Program-made: the position numbers and the translations under genes
Shown: positions 1-6,177 of the stretch, piece after piece
How the letters are laid out: each line of letters begins with the position of its first letter
Position numbering within the stretch: position 1 is the first letter of the stretch
Source of the DNA: an uncultured Actinomycetes bacterium
GTDB lineage: Bacteria; Actinomycetota; Actinomycetes; S36-B12
DNA length: 9,165 nucleotides
Direction of reading: 5' to 3'
Assembly (NCBI GenBank): GCA_903918595.1
Contig: CAIXFB010000111.1
Location: forward strand, 1 to 9,165
Notes under the pieces: generated by a model
The model's input: the letters and a program-made list of their open reading frames with translations, nothing else
The model's database searches: none
What the model was told of the DNA's origin: nothing

Positions 1-20
1 CGCTTTCATTACTGCTCGCG

Positions 21-93
21 CTCCCCCATCTGGACTCGAACCAGAAACCCTTCGATTAACAGTCGAATGCTCTGCCAATTGAGCTATGGGGGA
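21..93 (-). tRNA. trnN: tRNA-Asn, anticodon GUU
   Basis: The minus strand folds into a complete 73-base cloverleaf. The acceptor stem pairs TCCCCCA (87-93) with TGGGGGA (22-28), with a G discriminator at 21. The D arm contains AGCTCAATTGGCAGAGC. The anticodon stem TTCGA/TCGAA encloses the loop CTGTTAA, giving anticodon GTT for asparagine. The T arm carries the usual GGTTCGAGTCC. The 3' CCA is not encoded (the next bases are CGC), so it must be added by the CCA-adding enzyme. The gene lies 41 bases downstream of the minus-strand hypothetical gene and is followed by the window edge. No integrase or duplicated 3' end is visible, so nothing suggests use as an integration site. Confidence 0.97.
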
Positions 94-111
94 CCGTCTG
101 TTCGCCGGCAA

Positions 112-117
112 AGACTA
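112..117 (-). promoter_or_regulatory. Candidate -10 box for tRNA-Asn
   Basis: The minus strand reads TAGTCT, matching the actinobacterial TANNNT -10 consensus. It sits 18 bases upstream of the mature tRNA 5' end, which would give a leader of about 12 bases for RNase P to remove. No convincing TTGACA-like -35 is seen at 16-18 bases further up; that region overlaps the stop of the upstream gene. The call rests on one short motif plus position, so it is tentative. Confidence 0.35.
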
Positions 118-134
118 GCAATGCTCGACTGGGC

Positions 135-617
135 CTAGATGCCGAGGGCGGCTCGCAGTTCAGTGAGCGCCCGATCGGCGCTGGCACGCAGGCTCGGATC
201 CTGCGGATCCACGCCAGACTCGAAGACCACGGACCAACTGATCGCATCGCCATCGCGGCGGGCGATGAACTGGGCGATGACGCCAGTATCGAGCTCGATG
301 CGCTCGGAGATGACCACGCTCTCGGTCACTTTTGCATTGACTGCTCTGGGCAGATCCCGGGCATCATCGAGTTGCTTTCGGATGCGCGGTGGGATCGCCG
401 CGTTCGTTGCATTGCCTTCAATGACGAGATCGAGAAAAGGCTCCTCCCAGGTGGCCTTGGTGATCTGGCTCCAGGTGAGTCGGGTTGATTCGTCGAGATA
501 GAGAGCCTGATCGGTGGCGACGACCGCATGAGTGGCTCCCATGGCCCATGCAATTATTTTTTCACCGCGACGTACTCCTACTGCTTGTGATTGCTCTTTG
601 GGCAACCGACCAAACAT
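135..617 (-). CDS. Conserved actinobacterial protein of unknown function, coupled to dnaG
   Basis: This encodes a 160-residue soluble protein with no signal peptide or membrane segment. The N-terminal half alternates short hydrophobic strands: IIAWA near 21-25, HAVVATDQALYL at 30-41, LTWSQI at 47-52 and TW at 56-57. This resembles a small PH-like beta fold. The C-terminal half has VTESVVISERI (97-107) and an ISWSVVFESGVDPQDP segment (126-141) followed by a final helix. From memory, actinobacterial genomes often carry proteins of this pattern (a repeated W, then a WSF-E-G-DP motif) beside dnaG; I know no assigned function. Its ATG shares one base with the dnaG stop (TGATG). An AAGGGA at 625-630 lies 7 bases upstream, so it can be translated as the second cistron of dnaG. 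A role in nucleotide or DNA metabolism would be guilt by association only. Confidence 0.85.
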   Translation of the reverse strand: MFGRLPKEQSQAVGVRRGEKIIAWAMGATHAVVATDQALYLDESTRLTWSQITKATWEEPFLDLVIEGNATNAAIPPRIRKQLDDARDLPRAVNAKVTESVVISERIELDTGVIAQFIARRDGDAISWSVVFESGVDPQDPSLRASADRALTELRAALGI

Positions 618-2470
618 CAGGCGGTCCCTTGGGCCTGAGTGCGCAGCATGCGCCGGTACTCCTCGAGAGCCATCAGGTCAGCAAAGAGTTGCGGTTGTTC
701 TTGTTCATCAGCGCGCTGAACGCGGCTCTTCAACTCATCAATCCGACGGGTCGAATCGAGTTCGAGTAGGCGGGAGATAACGCCGGTCACATACGCCGCT
801 CCCCCACTTTCATCAGCAGGCATCGGCTCAACACACAGCTCCCGGATCAAACGCCTGACTTCATCGTCTTCTGCTTGATCGAGCACCGCATCGATCCACA
901 GCATGGCACTCATTGACTTTGCTTCAGCCGGTCCGCCCGCGGCCATGATCGCGTGATGCACCGCAATCGCGCTGGGGTGGGAATAGGCGGCATCCTCAAC
1001 CGTTGCATACCAATCCGCTGCGTCAGTGGGCCGCTGCAGAACGCCTTTGAGTGCTTCACGTTCAACAGCGAGCGTTTGGTTGGTGACCGTGCGCGGTGCT
1101 GGGCGTTGCGCGGACGTGCCTGCACCTCTACCCCCACCGTTGCTGCCACCCTTGCCACCACCTACGGCTTGGGCCACGGTCTCCACATCCATGCCAAGCC
1201 AGCCAGCAAGACGGCGGGTGTATTCCGGGCGCAACGCAGAATCGCGGATCTTGGCAACCATCGGAGCCGCATCACGCAGACCGTTGATCCGGCCTTCAGC
1301 TGAATCTAGGTCGTACGTTGCGAGCGCGGACTTGATCGCGAACTCGAACAACGGCACTCGGTTTTCAACGAGTGCACGAACCGCAACATCGCCCTGCTGC
1401 AAACGTAGATCGCATGGATCGAGCCCGGACTGCTCGACAGCAACAAATGTTTGCGAGACAAATTTCTGGTCTTCTTCAAAAGCGCGCAGCGCTGCCTTTT
1501 GACCAGCGGCATCACCATCGAATGTGAAGACGACGTTGCCCTTCATTTTGTCGTCGTCCATGAGCAGTCTGCGGAGCACCTTGATGTGTTCGGCACCGAA
1601 TGCGGTGCCGCAGGTGGCTACCGCGTTCGTCACACCAGCCAGATGGCACGCCATCACGTCGGTATAGCCCTCAACAATCACCGCCTGCTGCGCCTTTGAG
1701 ATGTCTTTGCGGCTCAGATCGATGCCGTAGAGCACCTGGGACTTCTTATAAATAGGTGTCTCGGGGGTGTTGAGGTACTTCGGGCCTTCGTCGTCGTCGA
1801 ATAACTTCCGGGCACCGAAACCGATCACCTCTCCCCCGAGGTCACGGATCGGCCAGACCAGCCGGCCACGGAAGCGGTCGTAGATCCCGCGGTTGCCTTG
1901 GCTGACTAGCCCGCCCGCAAGGAGTTCTTGATCTGTGAATCCCAACGAGCGCAGGTGCTTGGTGAGCGCATCCCATGATTTGGGGGCATAACCCACTCCG
2001 AAGTGCAGGGCAGCGGCTGCATCAAAACCGCGGCTGGTGAGGAAGTCACGACCGATCTGGGCATCAGGCGTGGTGAGTTGTTCGAGGTAGTACTTCGCAG
2101 CGGCTTTATGGGCATCAACTAAACGCGTGCGCTGACCCTGCTGGCGGCCAACCCCAGCGCCGCCCTCGGTATAGCGCAGTTGCACGCCCGCTTTGCCAGC
2201 CAACTTCTCGACGGCTTCAGCGAAGGAAAGATGGTCGATCTTTTGCACAAATCCCAGAACGTCGCCGCCCTCACCGCAACCGAAGCAGTACCACATGCCT
2301 TTACTGGGGGTCACGTGAAAAGACGGACTGCGCTCGTCATGGAAAGGGCACAGACCCTTCATGGAGCCACCGCCGGCAGACTTCAACGTGACGTACTCCC
2401 GGACCACTTCATCGATCCGGGCGCGCTCACGGACGGCGGCGATGTCTTCATCCATGATCCGTCCAGCCAT
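617..2470 (-). CDS. dnaG: DNA primase DnaG
   Basis: DnaG synthesises the short RNA primers for the lagging strand and for fork restart, acting with the replicative helicase. The 617-residue protein has the full bacterial architecture. The N-terminal CHC2 zinc finger has C41, H44, C62 and C65 (CPFH and CFGC). The catalytic core has RFRGRLVWPIRD at 199-210. The TOPRIM fold has VEGYTD at 266-271 (E267) and FDGD at 317-320 (D318, D320), which hold the catalytic metals. A Gly-rich linker (437-451) leads to the C-terminal helicase-binding region (about 460-617). The MAGRI start fits actinobacterial family members. It has no Shine-Dalgarno site but sits exactly behind a -10 box. The downstream gene overlaps by one base, and the divergent aminotransferase gene starts only 32 bases away. 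No key residue is missing. Confidence 0.98.
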   Translation of the reverse strand: MAGRIMDEDIAAVRERARIDEVVREYVTLKSAGGGSMKGLCPFHDERSPSFHVTPSKGMWYCFGCGEGGDVLGFVQKIDHLSFAEAVEKLAGKAGVQLRYTEGGAGVGRQQGQRTRLVDAHKAAAKYYLEQLTTPDAQIGRDFLTSRGFDAAAALHFGVGYAPKSWDALTKHLRSLGFTDQELLAGGLVSQGNRGIYDRFRGRLVWPIRDLGGEVIGFGARKLFDDDEGPKYLNTPETPIYKKSQVLYGIDLSRKDISKAQQAVIVEGYTDVMACHLAGVTNAVATCGTAFGAEHIKVLRRLLMDDDKMKGNVVFTFDGDAAGQKAALRAFEEDQKFVSQTFVAVEQSGLDPCDLRLQQGDVAVRALVENRVPLFEFAIKSALATYDLDSAEGRINGLRDAAPMVAKIRDSALRPEYTRRLAGWLGMDVETVAQAVGGGKGGSNGGGRGAGTSAQRPAPRTVTNQTLAVEREALKGVLQRPTDAADWYATVEDAAYSHPSAIAVHHAIMAAGGPAEAKSMSAMLWIDAVLDQAEDDEVRRLIRELCVEPMPADESGGAAYVTGVISRLLELDSTRRIDELKSRVQRADEQEQPQLFADLMALEEYRRMLRTQAQGTA

Positions 2471-2476
2471 GGAGTG

Positions 2477-2482
2477 AGTGTA
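2477..2482 (-). promoter_or_regulatory. Candidate -10 box for leaderless dnaG transcript
   Basis: The minus strand reads TACACT, then CACTCC, then the dnaG ATG. With a -10 box conventionally at -12 to -7, the predicted transcription start is the A of the ATG. No Shine-Dalgarno sequence precedes that ATG, which fits a leaderless mRNA of the kind common in actinobacteria. No recognisable -35 is present. The whole divergent intergenic space is 32 bases, so the -35 region would fall in the first codons of the aminotransferase gene. Confidence 0.5.
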
Positions 2483-2502
2483 AGTGCGGTTGGATAGGGG
2501 CC

Positions 2503-3717
2503 ATGCCCACCGCTGCCCTCGATGTTGACCGACTCCGTGCTGACACCCCTGGTTCTGCTCGGGTGAACCACCTCAACAACGCCGGCTCAGCCTTGCCCCC
2601 CTCCATCGTGGTCGACACCATGGTCGAGCATCTGCGCCTCGAGGAGGAGATCGGCGGATACGAGGCTCATGCCGCTGCCCAGGCGCAGATCGATGCGGTC
2701 TACCCCTCAGTGGCAGCGCTGTTGCACTCACGTCCCGATCAGATCTCACTCGTTGAATCGGCCACCTCAGCCTGGGACCGCGGGTTTGCAGCCCTCGTGC
2801 ACTCCGGTCAGATCCCGGCCGGATCACGAATCTTGATCTCCGGAGCTGAGTACGCATCGAATGTGATCCCAGCCATGCAGATGGCGCGCCACCACCAAGC
2901 CGTGGTCGAAGTGATCCCCAGCGATGCTGCAGGTCTCGTTGATGTGAATGCTCTTGCCGGAATGCTGAATTCCTCTGTTGCAGCAGTACTGATCAACCAC
3001 TGCCCTTCACAAAACGGATTGATCAACGACGCCGCTGCGATCGGTGCTGCGATTCGCACTTCGGGTTCCGGTGCTTGGTACGTGCTTGATGCCTGCCAGT
3101 CGGTGGGACAACTCGAGGTTGATGCACCTGCAATCGGCGCAGACTTTCTTTCTGCAACCGGGCGCAAGTTCTTACGCGGTCCACGCGGCACCGGGTTCTT
3201 GTATTCCTCCGACCGCGCGCTCACTGAACTTGAACCTTTCCCGCTTGATTTGCACGGAGCAACCTGGATCCCTGGTGGATATGAAGTGGCAACCGGTGGG
3301 CGTCGTTATGAATCGTGGGAAAAGTCCTACGCGGCCATCTTGGGGATGGGTGCAGCAATCGACTACGCACTTGCTTGTGGCATGCCGCTTCTGCGCGAGC
3401 GCATCAGTGCACTCGCTGAGTACGCGCGCACCGGGCTAGCTGCGCTTCCCGGGATTGTGGTGCGCGATGGCGGTGCTACCGCTGCCGAGCGCAGTGGCAT
3501 CGTGACCATCACGCACGATCACATGCCCGCGGCTGAATTAGCGCCGGCGATCAAGGCGCGCGGGGTGAACGTGAGCCTGTCCACCCCGGACTATTCCCGC
3601 GATGCCTTTGACGCGGCAGGTATCTCCGGCTTGGTGCGAATTTCCCCACACGCGTACAACACACAGGCTGAAATCGACTCACTTATCGACATCGTCGCCG
3701 AACTCACCGCATACTGA
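2503..3717 (+). CDS. Class V aminotransferase-fold PLP-dependent enzyme
   Basis: The 404-residue protein is a fold-type I PLP enzyme of the class V group (cysteine desulfurase / isopenicillin N epimerase / kynureninase relatives). Visible landmarks are HLNNAGSALPP (23-33) at the active-site entrance, NHCPSQNG (165-172), VLDACQSVGQ (194-203) with D196 expected to contact the PLP ring nitrogen, SATGRKFLRGPRGTGFLY (217-234) with K222 as the likely Schiff-base lysine, and VRISPHAYNT (378-387) with R379 as the likely substrate-carboxylate arginine. The C-terminal loop (about 354-376) has no cysteine where SufS-type desulfurases carry their persulfide Cys, so cysteine desulfurase activity is unlikely. 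An epimerase-, lyase- or aminotransferase-like reaction is possible; the substrate is unknown. The ATG fits the family N-terminus. Its ribosome site is weak (AGGGG only 2 bases away). It probably shares a transcript with the next gene, 4 bases downstream. Confidence 0.92.
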   Translation: MPTAALDVDRLRADTPGSARVNHLNNAGSALPPSIVVDTMVEHLRLEEEIGGYEAHAAAQAQIDAVYPSVAALLHSRPDQISLVESATSAWDRGFAALVHSGQIPAGSRILISGAEYASNVIPAMQMARHHQAVVEVIPSDAAGLVDVNALAGMLNSSVAAVLINHCPSQNGLINDAAAIGAAIRTSGSGAWYVLDACQSVGQLEVDAPAIGADFLSATGRKFLRGPRGTGFLYSSDRALTELEPFPLDLHGATWIPGGYEVATGGRRYESWEKSYAAILGMGAAIDYALACGMPLLRERISALAEYARTGLAALPGIVVRDGGATAAERSGIVTITHDHMPAAELAPAIKARGVNVSLSTPDYSRDAFDAAGISGLVRISPHAYNTQAEIDSLIDIVAELTAY

Positions 3718-3721
3718 ACCC

Positions 3722-4138
3722 ATGCGCACACTTATTCGGATCACTGCTGCCCTTGCCACCGTTGTGCTCGCCTCTAGCGCCCTTGGGCTCAGTGGAGTAG
3801 CGCACGCCGCCAAGAACCCCACCCTCGTGGTGACCGAACTCCCCGCGCAGGTGCGTCTGATCCCCGGCGAGTCGATCCTGCTCTCACTTTCTACCAATCG
3901 CACCACCGGATACACCTGGACAACCAAGGTCAAGGGCACCAAGAAGGCCATCAAGGTGTTTGAAGGCGCCTACTCAGCCCCAGCATCGGCTGATGGCATG
4001 GTCGGCGTGCCCGGCACCACCGTGTGGTCGATCGAAGCGCTCAGGCGCGGCACGGCAGTGGTCGACATCATCGAAACATCACCCGGCGGCGAAGTTGGCA
4101 AGGTGTCTAAGTTGACGATCATCGTGATGAAGCGCTAA
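3722..4138 (+). CDS. Secreted chagasin-like protease inhibitor domain protein (I42-like)
   Basis: This small protein has 138 residues. The N-terminus is a Sec-type signal peptide: basic MRTLIR, a hydrophobic stretch over about residues 7-25, and an AHA-A cleavage site near 29/30. The mature ~109 residues resemble the chagasin (inhibitor I42) immunoglobulin-like domain. NRTTGYTW (59-66) corresponds to the NPTTGY loop, and GVPGTTVWSIEA (95-106) corresponds to the GxxGxxxF/W loop; in known members both loops enter the active site of papain-type cysteine proteases. The third chagasin loop, RPW, is absent: residues 116-126 read IIETSPGGEVG. Inhibitor activity is therefore uncertain, and a structural or adhesion role is possible. 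I chose the ATG at 3722 because it begins the signal peptide; an in-frame upstream ATG at 3602 lies inside the preceding gene. There is no clear Shine-Dalgarno site, so translation may depend on coupling across the 4-base gap. Confidence 0.85.
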   Translation: MRTLIRITAALATVVLASSALGLSGVAHAAKNPTLVVTELPAQVRLIPGESILLSLSTNRTTGYTWTTKVKGTKKAIKVFEGAYSAPASADGMVGVPGTTVWSIEALRRGTAVVDIIETSPGGEVGKVSKLTIIVMKR

Positions 4139-5371
4139 CTACTTACGCACCAACTTCTCGTGCCACTTCACCACACTGGAGTCAGTGAGGCTGGCCACCT
4201 GATCGATGATCACCCGGAAGCGCTCACCATCGGTTGTGGCTGCATCGAAGGTGGGGCGCAACCAACTTTCTAGCGATCTGCCTTCATCAAGGACGAGTGC
4301 GTGCACCACCTCAGCGAGGATCTCGCGTTGGCGTGTGTATTCGATGGCTGCACCGTCACGATTCATGATGTATTTCACCGCGATGGCTTTCATGACGGCA
4401 ACTTCGTCGCGGACTTCGTCGGGCACTACCAGCGTGGCTTGATAGCGGGTGAGCGGTGCGTCACCGAACTCAATCTGGGTGGCAATTTGCGCGCTCACAC
4501 TGAAGCGGCCGATCAGGTAACTGGTGAACCGTTTGAGTTCAACCAGAGAACGCATCGAACCATCGAAACGTCCGGGCCAATAATCAAGTTTGGTTAAACG
4601 CGCGATCGCGGCCCGCAACATGTCCGGATCACGATCGGGTAGGTAGCGCTCGTGGGCGATGGCGACAAGTTCGTCTTGGGTTTCGGTGTTCGTGAACTCA
4701 TCGAGGTGAACGAGCCCAGAGTGCACGGCATCCTCGGCATCGTGCACGGAATAGGCAACATCGTCAGACCAATCCATGACCTGCTCTTCAAGGCAGGTGC
4801 GCTCCCCCGGTGCACCTTCACGCAACCAACGGAAGATTGGTTCATCATCGGGGTAGTAGCCAAACTTTGGATTACCTTCGCGGCGACCCCACGGGTATTT
4901 GCACGATGCATCCAAGCTGGCACGGGTCAAGTTCAAGCCAACGGATTGGCCCTGCTCATTTTCAACCTTCGCCTCGAGCCGGGAGAGCACGCGCAGGGTT
5001 TGCGCATTGCCTTCGAATCCGCCGATGCTCGCCGCCAATCTGTTGAGCTCTTCTTCACCGTTGTGACCAAATGGCGGGTGCCCCAGATCGTGCGCCAACC
5101 CGGCTACTTCGACCAAGTCCGGATCACAGCCGAGGGAATCGCCGAGTTCGCGGGCGATCTGGGCGACTTCGAGGGTGTGGGTGAGCCGGGTGCGCGGGAA
5201 ATCGTGCACGCCAGAGACCATGACCTGAGTCTTTGCAGCCAACCGGCGCAGGCCCACTGAGTGCAGCACTCGGGCGCGATCTCGGGCAAAGTCGCTGCGA
5301 ACCGTCTCCTTGACCGGTTCGGCTACCAACCGGGCAACGTCGTGCTCGCTATAGCCAGGAACCGAAGACAT
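4139..5371 (-). CDS. dgt: Deoxyguanosinetriphosphate triphosphohydrolase-like HD protein
   Basis: This family hydrolyses dNTPs to the deoxynucleoside plus triphosphate and helps set dNTP pools. The 410-residue protein carries the HD-domain signature: TRLTHTLEV (61-69, H65), GLAHDLGHPPFGHNGE (91-106, H94-D95, with H98 and H103 nearby) and MDWSDDVAYSVHD (199-211), which supplies the distal Asp ligand. The N-terminal DRARVLHSVGLRRLAAKTQV (31-50) is the usual fold-proximal segment. The length is usual for actinobacterial Dgt-like proteins, which are shorter than E. coli Dgt. Substrate preference cannot be read from sequence; related enzymes act on several dNTPs and may be nucleotide-activated. 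The ATG has no Shine-Dalgarno site but follows a TACAGT box by 7 bases. It lies 48 bases downstream of the DUF218 gene and ends directly against the convergent chagasin-like gene. Confidence 0.95.
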   Translation of the reverse strand: MSSVPGYSEHDVARLVAEPVKETVRSDFARDRARVLHSVGLRRLAAKTQVMVSGVHDFPRTRLTHTLEVAQIARELGDSLGCDPDLVEVAGLAHDLGHPPFGHNGEEELNRLAASIGGFEGNAQTLRVLSRLEAKVENEQGQSVGLNLTRASLDASCKYPWGRREGNPKFGYYPDDEPIFRWLREGAPGERTCLEEQVMDWSDDVAYSVHDAEDAVHSGLVHLDEFTNTETQDELVAIAHERYLPDRDPDMLRAAIARLTKLDYWPGRFDGSMRSLVELKRFTSYLIGRFSVSAQIATQIEFGDAPLTRYQATLVVPDEVRDEVAVMKAIAVKYIMNRDGAAIEYTRQREILAEVVHALVLDEGRSLESWLRPTFDAATTDGERFRVIIDQVASLTDSSVVKWHEKLVRK

Positions 5372-5378
5372 ACACGTG

Positions 5379-5384
5379 ACTGTA
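5379..5384 (-). promoter_or_regulatory. Candidate -10 box for dgt
   Basis: The minus strand reads TACAGT, then CACGTGT, then the dgt ATG. This TANNNT box places the predicted start of transcription at the ATG or one base before it, giving a leaderless or nearly leaderless mRNA. The absence of any Shine-Dalgarno sequence at this start agrees. It suggests dgt can be transcribed independently of the DUF218 gene 48 bases upstream. No standard -35 is visible; the region instead holds an imperfect repeat. Confidence 0.45.
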
Positions 5385-5411
5385 CTTAACGACGACGCTT
5401 ACCAACGACGA
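5385..5411 (-). repeat. Imperfect two-copy direct repeat upstream of dgt
   Basis: On the minus strand TCGTCGTTGGTAAG (5398-5411) is followed after two bases by TCGTCGTTAAG (5385-5395). The second copy lacks three bases and sits directly against the candidate -10 box. The TCGTCGTT cores start 16 bases apart. This could be a protein-binding site in the dgt promoter or simple chance in a short GC-rich spacer. Confidence 0.4.
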
Positions 5412-5419
5412 GGCGGGGT

Positions 5420-6121
5420 CTAAGCGGATGGAACGATGTTGGGCAGGGACCACTGGGTGAAGAGGTAGTGGCGCACAAGTGCGAGCACTTCACGGCCCAC
5501 GTACTCACTGGTCAGGGAGGACGAGCCGCCCGCATCGGTGGGTGAGACATGTGAATCAATGCCGTACCTGCCAGCGGTGACCTGGGCTCTGGCTGCATGG
5601 GCAGGGTCGGTGACGATTGTTGCGGAGGACCAGCCCAGATCGCGGATCACGGTGGCAACCACGCCGAGGCTGCCAACGGTGTCAGAGCCGGTGGGGAACA
5701 CCACCACATCCGATGCCGGGATTCCCGAGGCGATGAGCGCATCACGGGCGGGTTCTGAGTTCCTCCTGGGGCCGGTGATCACCACCACCGGTGCAACTCC
5801 TTGGGCGTAGAGCTCGCTCGCATGCAGCATTCGGGCCTGGCGGGCAGCTTCTGGATCACCCCAGACACGCGCCGGATCGAGCATCACGATCGCCTGGGTG
5901 GGGGTGCGATCATCCAGTTGGGCGGTGAGCACCACCTGAAGGGCAGCACCCGCCGGCAAGATGAACACCATGCCTGCGAGCAGGGTCAGCGCTGCGGTCC
6001 AAAGAGCTCGATGGTCGCGCTGCTGCCGTGCTTGGCCAGCGATTGTTGAAAAGCGTGGCCGACTCTCGGCGGGGGCGCCAGTCGAGCGAGGAGCCCCGTT
6101 GACCGGGGAAGGAAGGGCCAC
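5420..6121 (-). CDS. Membrane-anchored DUF218 (YdcF/SanA-like) protein
   Basis: The 233-residue protein has a basic, Pro/Ser/Arg-rich N-terminus (1-39), one hydrophobic membrane segment (about 40-66, rich in LLAGMVFILPAG) and a C-terminal DUF218-type domain. Landmarks are AIVMLDPARV (77-86), a helix ending in LYAQGVAP (104-111), VVVITGPR (112-119), ASGIPASDVVVFPTGSDT (131-138 around T138) and ATIVTDPAHAARA (167-179, with H175). DUF218 proteins such as SanA and YdcF are linked to envelope functions, and some bind S-adenosylmethionine; the biochemical role is not settled. The domain probably faces outside the membrane, with the short basic tail inside. The GTG at 6119-6121 is the only start upstream of the membrane segment; in-frame upstream codons lead back to a stop with no initiator. 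No Shine-Dalgarno site is apparent. It lies 53 bases after ppdK on the same strand. Confidence 0.82.
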   Translation of the reverse strand: MALPSPVNGAPRSTGAPAESRPRFSTIAGQARQQRDHRALWTAALTLLAGMVFILPAGAALQVVLTAQLDDRTPTQAIVMLDPARVWGDPEAARQARMLHASELYAQGVAPVVVITGPRRNSEPARDALIASGIPASDVVVFPTGSDTVGSLGVVATVIRDLGWSSATIVTDPAHAARAQVTAGRYGIDSHVSPTDAGGSSSLTSEYVGREVLALVRHYLFTQWSLPNIVPSA

Positions 6122-6137
6122 GCCCCAATAGTCACAT

Positions 6138-6177
6138 GTTTCACTCGCGTTTCAGGGGCGCGACACTTGCCGTTTCA
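6138..6177 (-). repeat. Three TGAAAC direct repeats between ppdK and DUF218 gene
   Basis: On the minus strand TGAAAC occurs at 6172-6177, 6149-6154 and 6138-6143, with starts 23 and 11 bases apart, or about two turns and one turn of DNA helix. The first two copies extend into CTGAAACGGCAAGTG and CTGAAACGCGAGTG. The first copy includes the ppdK stop codon TGA, so part of the repeat is shared with coding sequence. The block fills most of the intergenic spacer and ends about 16 bases before the DUF218 GTG. It could be an operator or an RNA element. Confidence 0.45.

Noticed and set aside
1..93. tRNA-Asn as an integration site for a mobile element
   Set aside because: There is no integrase, no repeated tRNA 3' fragment and no foreign-looking gene next to it in this window.
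1026..1502. 158-codon open frame on the plus strand inside dnaG
   Set aside because: It is Arg/Ser/Pro-rich and antisense to the primase core, with no recognisable domain; it is a GC-rich shadow frame.
3602..3721. Longer reading of the chagasin-like gene starting at 3602
   Set aside because: The extra 40 codons overlap the end of the aminotransferase gene in another frame, and they would bury the signal peptide that starts cleanly at the ATG at 3722.
4652..5260. 202-codon open frame on the plus strand inside dgt
   Set aside because: It lies wholly antisense to the conserved HD-domain gene. Its open frame follows from dgt codon bias, and no family features are visible.
6122..6159. GCCCC/GGGGC inverted repeat after ppdK as a terminator
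   Set aside because: The stem is only 5 bases with a 28-base loop and no T tract, so it does not qualify.
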